Assembly: GCF_901933205.1 (NCBI RefSeq)
Contig: NC_044577.1
Span: 7,079,321-7,143,320, forward strand
Direction: 5' to 3'
DNA: 64,000 bases
Source: Camarhynchus parvulus
Taxonomy: Eukaryota > Chordata > Aves > Passeriformes > Thraupidae
Shown: positions 1-13,800 of the stretch, piece by piece
How positions within the stretch are numbered: position 1 is the first letter of the stretch
How the letters are laid out: each line of letters starts with the position of its first letter
Program-made: the position numbers and the translations under genes
The notes under the pieces: model-generated
What the model was told of the DNA's origin: nothing
Databases searched by the model: none
The model's input: only the letters and a program-made list of their open reading frames with translations

Positions 1-3000
1 GTAACTAAACTGCTCAGTCCTTGTGTTAAAATGCCTCTAAAGTAAAAAAGCTCCTTGAGGAGGACACAAACACAGAAAAAAAAAGGCACAGTATAGATGC
101 ACTCTTTATAGCCCTTCTTGTTCGCTGTCCTGGCCAGCGCCATGGCGTGGCCTTTTTCAGCATTCCCTGAAAATTCACTTCATGTCTTCCACTTAAATAT
201 CCAAGAGAAAAAAAAAATCTAGATTTTACATTCCTTTAATGAAAGGAATGCCCATCTGGCCACCTGGATTGCTTTGATGTCTCCCTGTGCTGTTGGGCTT
301 TTTGGCCTAGTGGTTGTCATGGAAGTTTGAGGCTGCTTGGAAGTGCAGAATCTGACATTGATGGTCGTGGGTTTGGTGTGGCTCAGAAGTGACCATGGAA
401 ATGCCATGTCCCTGTTACAGACAGGAAGGTGCATGAGCTGTTGTTCTCAGGAACAGCACCTGGCAACCACAGCACTGATTTATTTCAGCATAGACAGTTC
501 ATTTTGGTAATAAAGTTAAAAAGCTTTTTTAATCATTATGATCCATAAAGAGCAGCAATCTCTACTGAACAGATTAGCATTGATCACATTGCAAATATGT
601 GGAAATGGAATTGTTTTAAATGCAAAATATCACAGCTTGAGAAGGACTAAACAGGAGTGGGGGGAAGTGGCTGGAGTAAAGCTGCAGAAGGAAAGGCCAA
701 GGAGGCCACGGTTCTTCAAGAAAGTGGAAATAGTTCTAAGTCATAGCAAACACAAGCAAAGTGCTAAGGGACAGAATATCAGTTTGTGTGGAAAAAACTT
801 GACATGCTCAACGTAAGTGCAGTGAGATGAGTGTATTTCCAAAATGCATCATCTGATTTCCTCTTTGCTTGCTGGAAAGAGGGCACTGGAAGTGAAGCCA
901 CTTAAGACACCAGCAAACTGTGCTTAACAGTAAAAATAAGATAAAAATTAGAGTGGACAGGAATGAGATGGATGTTCAGTGAAGGCTCTGGCTGGCTCAG
1001 GATGAAGGTCTCTATCCTTGTCAAACCAGTTGTTGGTGATTTCTGCTGTTGGAGCACATCAAGCAACCTCTGGTTGAAGCACCAACAACAGTCCCTTATT
1101 GCTGTATCCCTTTACAAACTCAAAAGTGGAAGCAGCCTTCGGATACTTCGGAAGTTGAGCATCCTAGGCACGCTGTAACTGCAGGGTTTAAAATGTTACA
1201 GATTAGACCCTAGGGCTAATTCTCTGAATTCTCCTTCTAGGTAAGCAGTCCTCCTTTGACTGCAGTTACATCAATTAATTTACCCTTTGGGGATGTGAAC
1301 ACTGTCTGTTTGTAACAGGATGTGTTTCACTTGGAATTTCACCTACTGTTCGCTTGAAATGTCTTCTGCATTTAATGTTCTTCCTTTTAATCATTTGGAA
1401 AATGCAGAGAAAAAAAAAAGGAAAAATCTTAAATATACTAGTGAGCCTTGGCAGCACTGTGTCACCCAGGTAGAGCAAACTGGGTAGCACAGTTGGGGAA
1501 TGTTAACACCTCAGTGCTGCTACTTGCTCAGCTTCTTATGGTATGGATCTGCCTTTAGGAAACTGCAGCTTTTACTTGGAAATTCTCAGACTGTTTAGTA
1601 AGTATTGCCAGGAGGTTTGTTCTGTTTTTCCATATTATTCTCCTGATAGCAGTAGCTGGCAGGGTTTTAGATATTCATACACTTTTCAAGTGTTAGCCTG
1701 TGATTTGAATTTGTTTGAAATTAAGCTGGTTTGACTTGGGATTTATCTTCTAAGCCCAAAAGGTATGGTCTTAAGGTACTGCTGTGCATGTGAGGGAAAG
1801 ACTTGAGTTTGTGCCTAATCCCCACACAGATGGTTTTACAAAAAGATTTATCTTGTTTACAAGATATTTCCTTGATGAAAGGAGCTGTTATTGATTTCAT
1901 AGCACACAATCAACACTCTCACTGAACAGAGCACTGCTACAGCTGCCATGGAGTTGATGGCATGGCATTTCTAGTCAGAACCCCGTTTCCAATTGCTTAA
2001 ACCTTCAAAGTACTTTCACCCAACAGACTGAAATTTTCTTGACTCCAAGGTGACTTTTGAGGGTCAAGCCACAATTATTCAGCTTCTTTTAATGCAAAAA
2101 GAGAAATGAAAATAAGAGTGGTTTTCCTGTATTAAAAGTGCAGTTGTTACTTTAGGACTGGTATGAACGAAGTACTTTTAGCAAGCTAAGCATCTATGAA
2201 AGCATACAAAATAAAAAGTATTTGTAGAATGAATTTCTTTTCCATAGAGGACGTGGTAGCATCCGGCTTATAATCTTTTTTGTGTTTCTATTGATAAAAT
2301 GAATGTGAGCAAACTCAGGAATTTTGGTGTGAACTTTTAAAGCAACTCACTGCACTTCCAAAGTACCACTGTGTTTTATTTTACTGAGTTACATGCCTTT
2401 AAAAGGCACAGTTTCTGCAGTTGCAGTTGAGCAAGTATGATTCTGTCTGCCTTTTTCATTAAGCTTAGATGGCAGTCAGCAGTAAATGTCACTTTAACAG
2501 CACTGGGAGCAATTCAGAGCACCCTCTGAGGTGGGGTAGTCAGCACTTTTTGTTGGGCTGCTCTTACAGCACCACAGAACGTAGGAGACACCTTGTATCA
2601 GTAACAATGTCCATGTCATACCTCTACTTTCCAATATAAATCTTCTTTAATATTACTCAGGAACAACATGGTGCAAGTCAAACTTGGTTGGATTTCTGTC
2701 AACCTATAGACAAGAATATTCAATATTGTTATTCTATAATATTTTCTTCACTTATGTACATACTGTAGCTATGCTTTTGCATGGTGTGCATCTTTTATGA
2801 GTTAGCCGCTAAGACTTACGAAAAAGTGGCTGACCAAATAATGTAAATATTTGTGAATTCAGGCTGAAGTATCATTGCAGTTTGTCTGCCTAAAGATATG
2901 CTTGGATTTAAATGTTTTTACAAGGAGAATGTAATCCTCCAGAACTCACTTGGCTCTTTACTAATGATGTCTTGTTTCATTGCAGGAGGGGTTCAAAATG

Positions 3001-3360
3001 GGATTAACTCTTGAAGGCACAGTATTTTGTCTTGACCCACTAGACAGCAGGTGCTGATGCCAAGAAAGTCGATGTGAATTTCCTCCACAGTGGGTTTTTT
3101 TTATTTCTGAACACGTACTCACAGATACTATCCATGTGCCAAAAATTGCTTTTTTCAACATGTAAACTCTTGTGAGGCTTGCTTCTGTAAAAATTCAACT
3201 TATTTCCAGTCTTTCCCTGTACAAATGTAAAAAGTTGTATTTGTTTATGAATTATGGATGAAATTATGCTGTTGTGTTTCTTTCTGTCACATTTTGGCCC
3301 AAGTTTACTATGCTTTATGGCTATTAGCTTGGAGAAGTTCTTCAGAAAGGTCACTCATAC
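1..3360. other. Non-coding AT-rich DNA, no gene seen
   Basis: Both strands are broken by frequent stop codons. The open frames of 60-105 codons here have low-complexity or arbitrary composition and no domain I recognise. No splice-flanked coding exon, RNA gene or long repeat is apparent. I infer intergenic or intronic sequence. Confidence 0.7.
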
Positions 3361-3382
3361 CTCTCTCTCTGTCTCTCTCTCT
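3361..3382. repeat. TC dinucleotide microsatellite
   Basis: A 22-base run of CT units is interrupted once by a G. It is a short simple repeat with no associated gene and may be length-polymorphic. Confidence 0.9.
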
Positions 3383-6300
3383 GCAAATGTGCAGGCATGA
3401 ATTCTACATAATACTTTACCTGGCAGCATTTTGAAATTATGCTTTTAAGGTATTATTTAATATTCAAGCAGTAAAATTATTAATATCTGCTACAAAAAAT
3501 TCAATTTGCAGTGAAAAAAGCATAAAATGCTAACCATTACTATATGCTTCAAAAGTAAATCTGGATGCAGTGTGATTGATTTCCATCACTGTGTGTGGTT
3601 ACTACCCTGTATGTCTGATGTCATTAGTTTATACAATCCAGATTTTAGGTCCTTCATTCATGTTTGAGAAACCAACAAGTTGCTAGTCTGCTAATTAGTG
3701 CTTAATGAGCCTAGAAGAACTGCTAAATTGCAGAATGGCAAAGCAACTGCCCTTTGTTTTGATATTTTATAGCTGAAGTGTAAAGTATATATCTTGGAAT
3801 CCATTACATGCTAGCCATAACTTAAAAGGAAGATTATGGTCCTGCATTTACTTAGGAACTTGTGTAATTTTGTGTATAAGCAGGCACTGGGCTCAGTTCT
3901 GTAATTACTTTCAACACCTGAGTGTTTACAGACAGGCTCTGTTGAGTATAATTCTTTTACTCTCTTCTTTACTGTTCCATGTCTTTAATTTCTGCAGAGA
4001 AACAACTCTAAGTCCTTTGTTATGAACAAACCCACTGGGTGTGTTCATGTTACAGAAATACCTGCACACCAAAATTCTCAGCTGCTGGCGAGATGAATGC
4101 TGACATGTCTATGCATACTCTTCATTAATCTTTCTCATAAGCAATAAAACACCATCTTAAAGCTATCTCAGAAAATTATTATCATGAGTTTAATTCAAAA
4201 ACTTTCCAACCTTTAGTACTTTCCCTTCAAAGCATAAAAATGTGGAAACCCCCCTCAAAATTTTCAGATTTTTTTTTGTAAGAGGCTTTTTGCTGGCACT
4301 TATAATTTTGTCCTTAAGAGTCACAGTTTACACCAAAACCACATTTTTCAATTTCATCACGAGTATTTTTATGCCTTGTTCAACAAAGTACTTGTGCATG
4401 TGCCTTTGGAGTCCTCTAAAAGAATGGGATTATTCCTTTGCTGGGTTTGACACATCCTCAGGTACCTTGCTGGATTGGGGCCTTAACATCCTACATTACA
4501 TTTGTCTTCCTCTCTCTCATTCTGAGTTCATCATTCATATAGAGTATTATAGAGAAATATATATATAAAAAATATATGAAATCACTAACAAATAGAATAG
4601 TATATGTTTCATAAAGAAAAGTCTTTATAATTTTGTTTGTCATATAGTATTTTCGAATTTGTATAATGAGGATGTTTAGTAGCCATAGCAATGGCCTTTT
4701 TTAACAAATAGAATTTGTATTTTTATTGTACTTTAAAAAGCTTTACATAATAAGCATCTATTTAGTGGTCATTTATTATCAATGGTAACACTAATATAAT
4801 ATTTGCACATTTTAAGAAACCTTTTTCGTTACAGATTTTTATGATAGTTGACTGCAAATGGCATGGTTAAATCTTATATACCTGGTCAATACATACAAAA
4901 ATACTTAAATCAACACAACAGTGCATTTTTAATTTTTATGTGATCCAATTGGAAACTGTATTTCTATGTAATCTCAAATGTCTGTTTAATTTTGCCTAAA
5001 ATAAATGTTTTTAAATAAATTGCCTCCTAGAACACAGTGTTCATTCACTAAAATGCCCAGCTGGAAGGTAGGGTGGGGTGGTGCTTAAATATTGGGCTGG
5101 ATCTGCCACAAAAGAGGGTTTAGTGCTGGAATGGGTTAAAAGTCACCTTTGGAAAGGATCTGATCTCAGACAGGGTAGAATGACTTTATTACCGAGTTTG
5201 GGCTAATCTGCAATCAGCAGAGGAAAATCTTGTTCTAAATACGGCTGTATAACACTGACAATTAGGGAGTAACTCTCTCTGCAGTGCTTCCTGGATTTAA
5301 TTGACTTTTCTTTTTGTCTTTTCTTCGCCCATACTTCTCTGCTCAATATACTTGGCTGCTGACTGACTATTTAAGGAGGGAAGAATAATAATTGAAGTTT
5401 TCCTGAGCTTAGAAAACAATCTCTGTAACCCAGGCTTGTTAATGGCACAGGCTGCTGCAGATGGTGTCAGCACTTCTGAGAGAAGTCATCTGAAACCATC
5501 TGGTAATTTCTTCCCTTGTAAAACTTCCCTTCAAGCTAATGCTCAAAACCCATCTAAGCACTTGGATTTGTGGCAGTGGGGCTTGAACACCCATGGGAAT
5601 GGGTGCTGGCAGGTAAGGAGCACACATCACCATCTCCTGTGAGCTGTGAGCACGAGCTGTCCTTCCCTGCTGCTGTCAGTGTTCTCTCCCAGGCAGAAAA
5701 GCAGCACCTTGTGCCACATCTGCACTGCTGCTTTGAAATACCAGGCTGGAGCAGCCAGAGGAGCCTGGGCCACCGTTCTTACTCTGCTCAGAGGGAGGGG
5801 GATGCTGCTGCTGCTCACAGCACAGTGTTGGTTGTGGGAGTTGTCTTGCTATAGAGAGAAACACACACCATCTACTAGGTTAGAGATATGGTCAGGAACA
5901 AGACCCTTTTTTACTTGTAAATTGCAACAAAAGTAAAATACTTCATGTATTTTATTCAGCTTCATGCTGCCTGTTTTGCCAACACTTTTTTCTTTCTTTT
6001 GGATGCTTTTTTCTTCCATTTCTGTTTTTTTTCTTCTATAAACTGTGATCACTCTGCTGACCATGCTAACTGTGGCTGTGTCACTTCTGGACATGTAATA
6101 GTAGTTTTTGGTTCCACTTGAATGTCCAGCAACTCTCCTGGCCTGTCATACCAAGCTATATTAACATCTAGAAACAGGATTCTTTACATTCCTTGTTTTC
6201 CTATGATATGAACTAATTTTTTCTTCCTACCTGCCTATCACGGTATATCTGAGTGAATGAGCGGCTTAGGTTAGAGTTATGAAGTCAAACAGCTGAAATA

Positions 6301-9231
6301 TGGTGAGTTGGGGTTTTCTTTTTTTAACCTTTGATAAATCTCTGAGCATCATTGCAGGGTGTTCTTGGCCTAACTTGTCTTTGCTTCCAGCGGGTCTGCA
6401 GGTGGCTCTTGCCCTTCCATGTGATAGATGGGATTTGTGCTAAACATAAAATTGATCAAATTGCTCAAATTGGTAAAGATAAAATCTTTCATGTGGTGAC
6501 AGGAATTATATTCCATTCTGGCTTCACAGATGGAATGGAGAAATTCTCACACTTGCAGAAGTGTGGTCGTGTAATCCCAGAGGTGATTGAATGTGCCTAG
6601 GAATGGGGCTGGCTCTGAGACTTCATTATGAGGATTAATTTTCAATTTGTGGAACTAGGCATGGTCTCATTCTCACTGAGCAACTCTGCTTCACAGAAAG
6701 AGTCTCTTCTGCAAAGGAAGAGATTGTCACTGCCCGAGAAACCTCTGCTTAACCACACAGAGCCCCTGTCTGCACTGTATCTCATTTGTCACTAGAGATC
6801 GTCACCCTTTGGACACCCTCTAAAGAGAGGAGATGTGGTAAGAGTTGCAGGCAAGCTCTGTTTTCTTATTTTCACACTTTGGGGTTTTGTTGTTGCTTTT
6901 TAAAATTAGAGGATGTAGAAGTCACAAGTAAAAAAGCCCTCAGAATAACTGGCCATATGTTTTAAAATGCAACTGAAAATGCCTGTAGGTAGGTGTTTGG
7001 TGAGCTTCAGCTAAAAGGCAGCAAGTGAGCCTTGGTACTTCATTAGCCTGCTTTTCCCCCATTTCTTTTAAAACAAATTCTTAATGAGAGACTGATGCAT
7101 GAGTTGCACAGTGAGCTGGTGAAAAACTGGTGAGCAGTTGTCATAAATGAAATAGAGACCAGGATTTCAACTCTCTGGGTTTGTTCAGGTATTTCAGAAG
7201 GGTAAGGCAGCGTCTGAGGGAAAGCCTGACATTTGTAATACGTGCTGCCTTCCTGGGATGCTTCAGCATGCACCAAGTGGTGGTGCATAGATTAAAGAAA
7301 CTGCACATTTATTTATTCATCAGACCAAAGCACTTTCTGGAAGTACAAGACACAGTGGGATTCATGGAGTGCATATGTAGTTCATGTCTGTGATGGAGTA
7401 AAGCTTCCCAAACATATGAATATGTAATTTAACTCTTGTGTTTAAGAAATTTCCCAAGAATCTAATTTCTATATAGTTTGGGATAATAAACCCTGAGGTT
7501 AAGTCTCCTAAAGAGGACTCTGGAATGGACTGAGCTTATTTTAAGTCTCATATGAATGACAGTAACCAAAGTCAGCAGATTTCAGCCTTTAGACTCTTTT
7601 TTTCTTGTTTATTTTTTTCACCTCACGTTTTCCACTGTTTATTACAGCAGAGCTTATGCCTTGCAATAAGGATTAAGAAGGAGCAGAAACAGATTAGGAA
7701 GGAAGTATAGAAGAAAATCAAAAGGGCACAAAATATCTTGTGCCAACATTAAGCAGTTCAGTCACACTGCATTTTTGTGAGACTTCACTGATGCGAGAAC
7801 TTCTCTCGTTCTGCCCCATCACTTTTTGTGCTATCTCAGGGTTGCACAAGGGCTGCCAAGAAGCAGATTTGCCATGTCTGCAGCCCCCAAGAACTGCTCT
7901 TGGAGCTGTTGGAGTGTGCCAGAAGCAAGGGATATTGCCTCACACAGAGTAGGTAACCAGAGTGAGCCTTGTCCGCGATGCTGCTTGCTGCAAGCTCCAG
8001 TCTCTATGTATTTATCCAATTTTCTAGTTGTTTGTACCATATTAAAAACCTGGCTACGTTGCATGTCTGACAAAGGCATGCAGAAGGGAGCTGTACTAAG
8101 CCATCACAAAAGTTCTTTAGCTAATTGCCTTTATTCTAATACTGATTGGAAGGCATGACAGTCATCCATATTTTCTAAATGCCTGTTAATAAAACTTTTA
8201 TATAAATTAATCTCCTTATAAGAACTTTCCCAAAAGAGGAGTCTTAGGATAGACCCTTTCAAATTTTCATTGGTTCAGTTTCCTTTGCAGATTCATGCTA
8301 CACACAAGCTTCTCTGACCAAAAAGAAACTCAGAAATTCTGTTCAACGTGAGTACTTCTAAAAGCTACCTCTGGTTTTACCATGTGTGACATTTAAATTG
8401 TGGCAAGTTTTATTTCTTTTATGATTGTATTCTGTAAGCATTTTATTCAGTAAAAACAAGATGCTTTTTGAAGCTTCTGCACCATATTAGATTTGGAATA
8501 TATTAAGCGTGTTTCACTGAAAAGAACTGAATGAGCTCTCCAGGGATCTAAACTGGTTGGCTTTGGAAAATTATTGTGCATTTTAAATATTTTGGTGTGT
8601 TGTATTTTGGGGTTTTTTTTAAGAAACTTCATTGTTTTCAAATAAAGCAATCCTTGATGCTGAAAAGACAGAAAATCCTTCTGTGCACTGCAATAGGATA
8701 AGGATCTAAAGGTAATATGGTTCATTGGTGGGGAAAAAGCAACAAAACTTATTTGAAGGGCCTGGATAGATTAGAAATCTGAGATTTTTTTCCTCCTTCT
8801 CATTAATATTTAGAGTATGCAAGAACATTATCATTCCTGTACATACTTTGCTGTGTTTTTTGTGGTGGAAAAGAGCCCCATAATGGCAGATTAAAGTCAC
8901 CTACCGTGCAAACAGTGCAGAAATGGGGTTCCCCTGTTTTTGTAACAGGGAAACTATGAAAAAGCCAGAATAAATCTAAGTTTTTTAAACACTTTGACCC
9001 TGTAAAATACTGACATGATCACTTGTGGTTGATAAACCTGGGATGCAAAATGAGCAACTACACTTGGCAACAAAGGTAAGAGTTTTCAAGGTAGGTGAGT
9101 GAGAAATTGTACAGGAGCATGAAATGCTCTGTGGGACTGCTTGTGTGACTGGGCTCAGCTGTGCTGCACTCATGAGTCAGGCTGTATTTATGTAGCTTAG
9201 CTGCTGATCTGCTCTACTGCTACTGAGAAGC
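3383..9231. other. Non-coding DNA, no gene seen
   Basis: AT-rich sequence with short random open frames on both strands. A short AT-alternating patch lies near 4555-4578. The stretch 5430-5860 is somewhat richer in GC and carries several overlapping open frames on both strands, which is what higher GC produces by chance; none has a recognisable motif. A frame at 6352-6600 (plus) follows a CAG that could be a splice acceptor, but the pyrimidine tract is weak and the product is unfamiliar. Confidence 0.6.
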
Positions 9232-9249
9232 AAAAAAAAAAAAAAAAAA
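9232..9249. repeat. A18 homopolymer
   Basis: Eighteen consecutive A residues. This could be the decayed tail of a retrotransposed sequence or simple slippage. I see no recognisable element body upstream. Confidence 0.9.
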
Positions 9250-12200
9250 GTTAACAAAAACATTTAAATCCTTGATGCTGTTTCCAGATTTTGAGTCAGA
9301 TTGTCTCCTGATGAAAAGTGTTAATATTGATTTTACAAGTTGCTTGTCTGTTTTCACATCTCTAAGGTTTTAGTGAGTCTGCACCATAAGCTGTCCCTGA
9401 GGGTGTTAAGTATTTTTAGCACTCACTGTGTGTATTTTGACAGAACCTGTAGATTGTGTAATATCTGATGTAAAGGCTGAACAAGGCTGTGATCTGTGTC
9501 ATCACAGTTGCACGTTGTGGTAACATGGCAAAGGCTTGATGGATGAAATTTGGAGTAATATAATCTCATAGAAGATTCCACTATTTAATAGCCCTTTTCA
9601 AAGTAGGTATTTTAAAATAATGGAATCTTATTGAAGTCTGAAACATGTGACTGGAGAGCTAAGTAAACAAGATAAATCGCCTCTTGGCATTCTAATAAAT
9701 AAACCAGTAAGGCCATTAAAGCCACATGAGTCATAGAGCCATAATGAATTTACATGAAACTTAGGAAAACAGCAATTTGTTTTCTCAGGACCACTGATTC
9801 GGTCTCTCAGACCTCCCTGGCTAGGAGGTTGAATGCCAAAGGGAAAAAAATCCCACACAATATTCTAAATGATATTTTATTCTGGTGCAGGGGTCATCCT
9901 GAATCTTGGTGTGTGCTCATAAGCAAACTGTTATTGTGGGAAAAGATACAGGGAAGCAGTGAGAAAGCTGATAAAAGATGAGAAAGTTAGTGTTAGGTTA
10001 TAAGCAGGAAAATCCTGAGTTTGCATGACCCCACAGCCCACAGAAAACACTCACATGATGCTTAACTGCTCTGAGAAGACATTCAGAGCATCTGTGAATG
10101 TATAGCTAAATGCCACTGAGCAGCATCTATCAAGTGTCTAAAACTACTGTGTTGCAGATGGCTTTCATCTTTCAAAAAATGTGTGGACAAACTGTTTACA
10201 ATATTTGAAATTATATTTGCTCATTGATCTGTCCACACTGGAATGGGAATACTGCACACATGCAAAACAAGGGTGCTGCAAGCTTTCCTTCAGAGGCTGA
10301 TGCCTCAGAGGGACCTCTGGAGTCAGGAGGGGCAGTTTGGGGGGGCTCAGTGGGGAGGTGCTCCAGCTCTGCAGCTGCTGAACGGGGATACAGATTAACA
10401 GAGCTGACAGGGTTTGTGGAAATGTCAAGTCAATCTCCATCAGGAGTTCAAGCACAAGGCATTGAATGTGCTCCAGACATTGGCTCCTCTCTCAGCTGCT
10501 ATAAAACAGAGAACATTTAAAGCTTGCTTTTTCTCAGCCTGAGGAGAAACCCATGGGAAAAGGTACCTTCAAGTACATTCTGGCAGAATTTAGATTAAAT
10601 AAGGACACATTCTGTGACTCCCCAAATTTGATTAAAAAGCAGCAACACAATAAGCAGGAGAGAGTTTAATGAAACATATAAAAATGTATCATCCCTGTGT
10701 TTTATAAATGCAAGCCCTCATTTGCAAGCCCCTAGAGTATTCTAACTTCTATTTGTTTGAATACTACTTATTTTTCTCATAATTGCTTTGGTTTTATGAG
10801 TTCATTTTCATTTTTCCACAATTTCTGTCTTCCTAGAGAGCTATCTGGAAGGCTGTGAAATATGTAGAAGGTGCATATCTCAACATTCTGACGTTTCTGC
10901 TTAAAAACAGTGGCAAGACTTTTTTCTTAAAACCTAACATCCAGCCTTCTTCCTGGGAATCACAGATTGCATGTTGGTGTTTCAAAGGGCAAATAAGCCT
11001 CCAAGAAAAGTTGGAAAAAACCTCCTGTGGTTGGCCCCAAAAAGCAGCCTGCTGTTTTCCAGGAATGCTGGGTTAGTTGGTGATCTACAACTCCCTGTTT
11101 CCTTAGAGCTGTGCTTTTCCTCCCCACACCTTATGCAACAGCATCGCACGACTTGAGCTCTGCCTAGAGCTGGTCTAAGGTTACACTCCTGGAAGGCAGC
11201 ACTTGAGGACACTTCCAGGAGATCACAGCTGGAGTTTGAGGGGAGTTGGTTCCTGTGGGCATCCAGGGAAACAAGTTCTGTGCATCCTGAGACCTGACCA
11301 AAGGCAGGGAAAATTCAAGATGTGGTAATGGCTCAAACTCTTTTTTAAGCGTAATGTTGATGCAACTTGTAGTCTACCTTTTTTATCCAACCAGCTAATG
11401 ACTATTGTTTTTATTCTGATATTACAGTTTTTGTCCATCAAATGCATAATAAGTATATGGTAGAAAAACCTTGCCAAATTTAGAAAGCAGATAAACAGTA
11501 CCGTACCTTTATTTTATAAAAATAAGTTCTTACCAGAATTCTTGGGTGCTGCTCTGGGTTTGTCTTCTACAAGCTTCCTTTTCAAAGCTGTTTTTTTAGG
11601 GGAAACTGTTTACCTTTCAGTTGCACTGCTATATTGATGTTTCCCAGCTTTTTTACCACTGAGGTATGATGAGATAGAAACACCAAAATGCTTCCATATC
11701 TTTTTCAGTCTCTTGGTGTCAGTGGATGTCAGGCCATTCCTTTATCTTCATATTGAGATTTAGACATCAATAAGATTTCATGTATAAATTGTATCTTTTT
11801 ATATTGTTCCACTACAGTGATTGTTGTTCCCTTGAACAGTCAGAAGTACAGGATTAGGGCGTTCAAGGCCCTCTGCTGTGCAGCCACATTCCAGCAGCCC
11901 CCAGTGGCAAGGGGGGTCACTCTGGGCTTTGGAACCCCAGTGCACACCTCGAGGGCAGCTGGGGCTATGACCTCTGCATTTGTCTGTTCAGGTGACTCTC
12001 TGGTGCTCAGCACATGAGTGTCCAGCTCTGGGAAAGAGGAGGAGGAAGTCTAGAAATGCCAGCCTTGTTCAAGGGCTCTGACACCCTTATGTGCTACGGT
12101 GCCTTGCATAACTGGTGAGGTGTCTGAACCCCACTCTGAACTTAACCAAGCCTTTGGGGTTGCAGCTCTGGATTCCTCTCTTTTCTTTCTGCTCTCCAGC

Positions 12201-12530
12201 AGTCTCTTGTGCCCACACCAGAATCATGTTTTCATAGGCACAGCCATTCATTAATCTGTGCTCTTGAACAGTTTACACAGGACTTGCTTTTCTGCTCCAG
12301 GAAAAATCCTATCCTGAATCTCACTTGATAGGCTTTAGTTGGGGTTTTTTTCCCCTCAAGCTTAAATTGGTTCCTGTGGAGTGTCTGCTGAGAGGGAAAC
12401 CAGGCTTCCAAGCAGCACTGCTCTAGGACTTGTTTGAAGCATGAACACTTAAACCTCATGAAAGGCAGACTAGATACTTCTGATGAATCAGTCCCAGCTT
12501 CCCATTAAAGTCTGTCTGGAAGGACTTTCT
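9250..12530. other. Non-coding DNA, no gene seen
   Basis: Mostly AT-rich, with a more GC-rich pocket around 10260-10400 that includes the G-quadruplex motif listed separately. Open frames are 60-100 codons, overlap on both strands and match nothing I know. Confidence 0.6.
10329..10355 (+). other. Potential G-quadruplex motif
   Basis: The plus strand shows GGGG, a 6-base loop, a run of seven G (readable as GGG-G-GGG), a 6-base loop, then GGGG. This satisfies the standard four-run rule (runs of at least 3 G, loops of 1-7) only if the seven-G run is split with a one-base G loop. Folding is an inference. Confidence 0.55.
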
Positions 12531-13800
12531 TTGTGTGGCTGCCATCGTGGTCCTCAGCAGTTCATTTGCTGAGGAGATGCTGCTTGAGGCCAAGCCAAGT
12601 GTACTCCTGCTTTCCACAGGGCTGTCTCAGGACCAGTCTGTGGCTATGGCAGATTGAATGCACATGGAAAAGTGAATTGCTGCCCCACAGACTTGGCTGC
12701 CTCCACCATCCCAACTCTGCCACCCACACAATTCTCCGTGACCAATATTCCTGTTAATACTTTGGTCCTCCTGTGGATTGCTGAAGGCCCCTGTGCTGTG
12801 TCCTAGGAATGCCAGAAAAATGACCAACAGCAGTGCCTCCTCCGAATCTATGTGTTAACTCAGGGTAAGACCACCCATCCAAGCCCTGGATGCTTCCAGT
12901 TCCATCTCCAATACTGATTGATGAATTAATTTCCTTATGGGCGGCTGCCTCTGTCATAGCAGTCTCAATTCCTGGTAACTCCAGGACCTTAGGATCCAGT
13001 GCAAGTAGTTCTTAGAAGGTTTTTGTGGTCCAGGCCTTTGCACAATCTTCTTCCCTCTTCAGCTGCATTAGGGATAAGTAGTTTTTCTTCTGAGTCTTTG
13101 CCATTGTGGCCAGGGGCTCTCCTGACCTGTGCTGAGGGTGAAACACTCTTTAGTCAGCAGTGTCTCTGTGGAGAAGAGGGCAGTGTGTGCCACAGGGATG
13201 CCACCTGTGCATGCACACACTGCCAGGCCTTGGGCTGGGCCAGGTCAGGTCCCAGCAGCTTTGTCAGCTCCCTCTGGAAGTTGTGGCTGGAGCTGGTGTC
13301 TGGACACTGTGGTTGGGCAGTGTAAGCACAGAGAGCTGGAGAGGAGGTTGGGATGGGGACAAAAATGAGGAGTTCTCACATTAGCAGCCTGTTAGTGTCA
13401 TTAAAAGGGAGAGGCACAGGAAAGACTTGCAGCTGAGGACAGAGCAGGGAAAGGCAGGAGGGAAAGCTGTGCAATTCCATTGTTCAACCACTTTCCATCT
13501 TGTGTCAGCATTTTCAGCAGCTGCCAGAGGAGCAATGAAGCACACTCTGTGTGAGGTTATATGTGCACAGCGCAGGGATGTTGGACTTCTGTGGCACCAG
13601 GGCATCCATCCTCTCTGCCTTCCCAATTCTTGCTGCCTGATTTCATGTCCAGTGATTGATGTGTTTAGAGCCCAGGGCAATGCATGGGGAAAGCATTCCT
13701 TCTCCACTTACTCTGGGCATCCATATCGTGGCAATTTTATCTGCAAGGAAGCCCTTGCTCAGAGGGACACAGATTTATGGTGGTGAATGGCAGCATGTTT
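12531..13800. other. GC-richer non-coding patch, no gene confirmed
   Basis: Base composition is visibly richer in G and C than the flanks, and overlapping open frames of 65-120 codons occur on both strands (for example 12999-13325 plus, 13381-13707 minus, 13427-13786 plus). Overlap in several frames with no shared motif points to chance in GC-richer DNA. No CpG island is apparent, because CG dinucleotides remain rare. The patch could hold an old decayed interspersed element that I cannot classify. Confidence 0.45.

Noticed and set aside
6352..6600. 82-codon plus-strand frame after a CAG acceptor-like site
   Set aside because: The polypyrimidine tract is weak, no donor is evident before the stop, and the product is unfamiliar.
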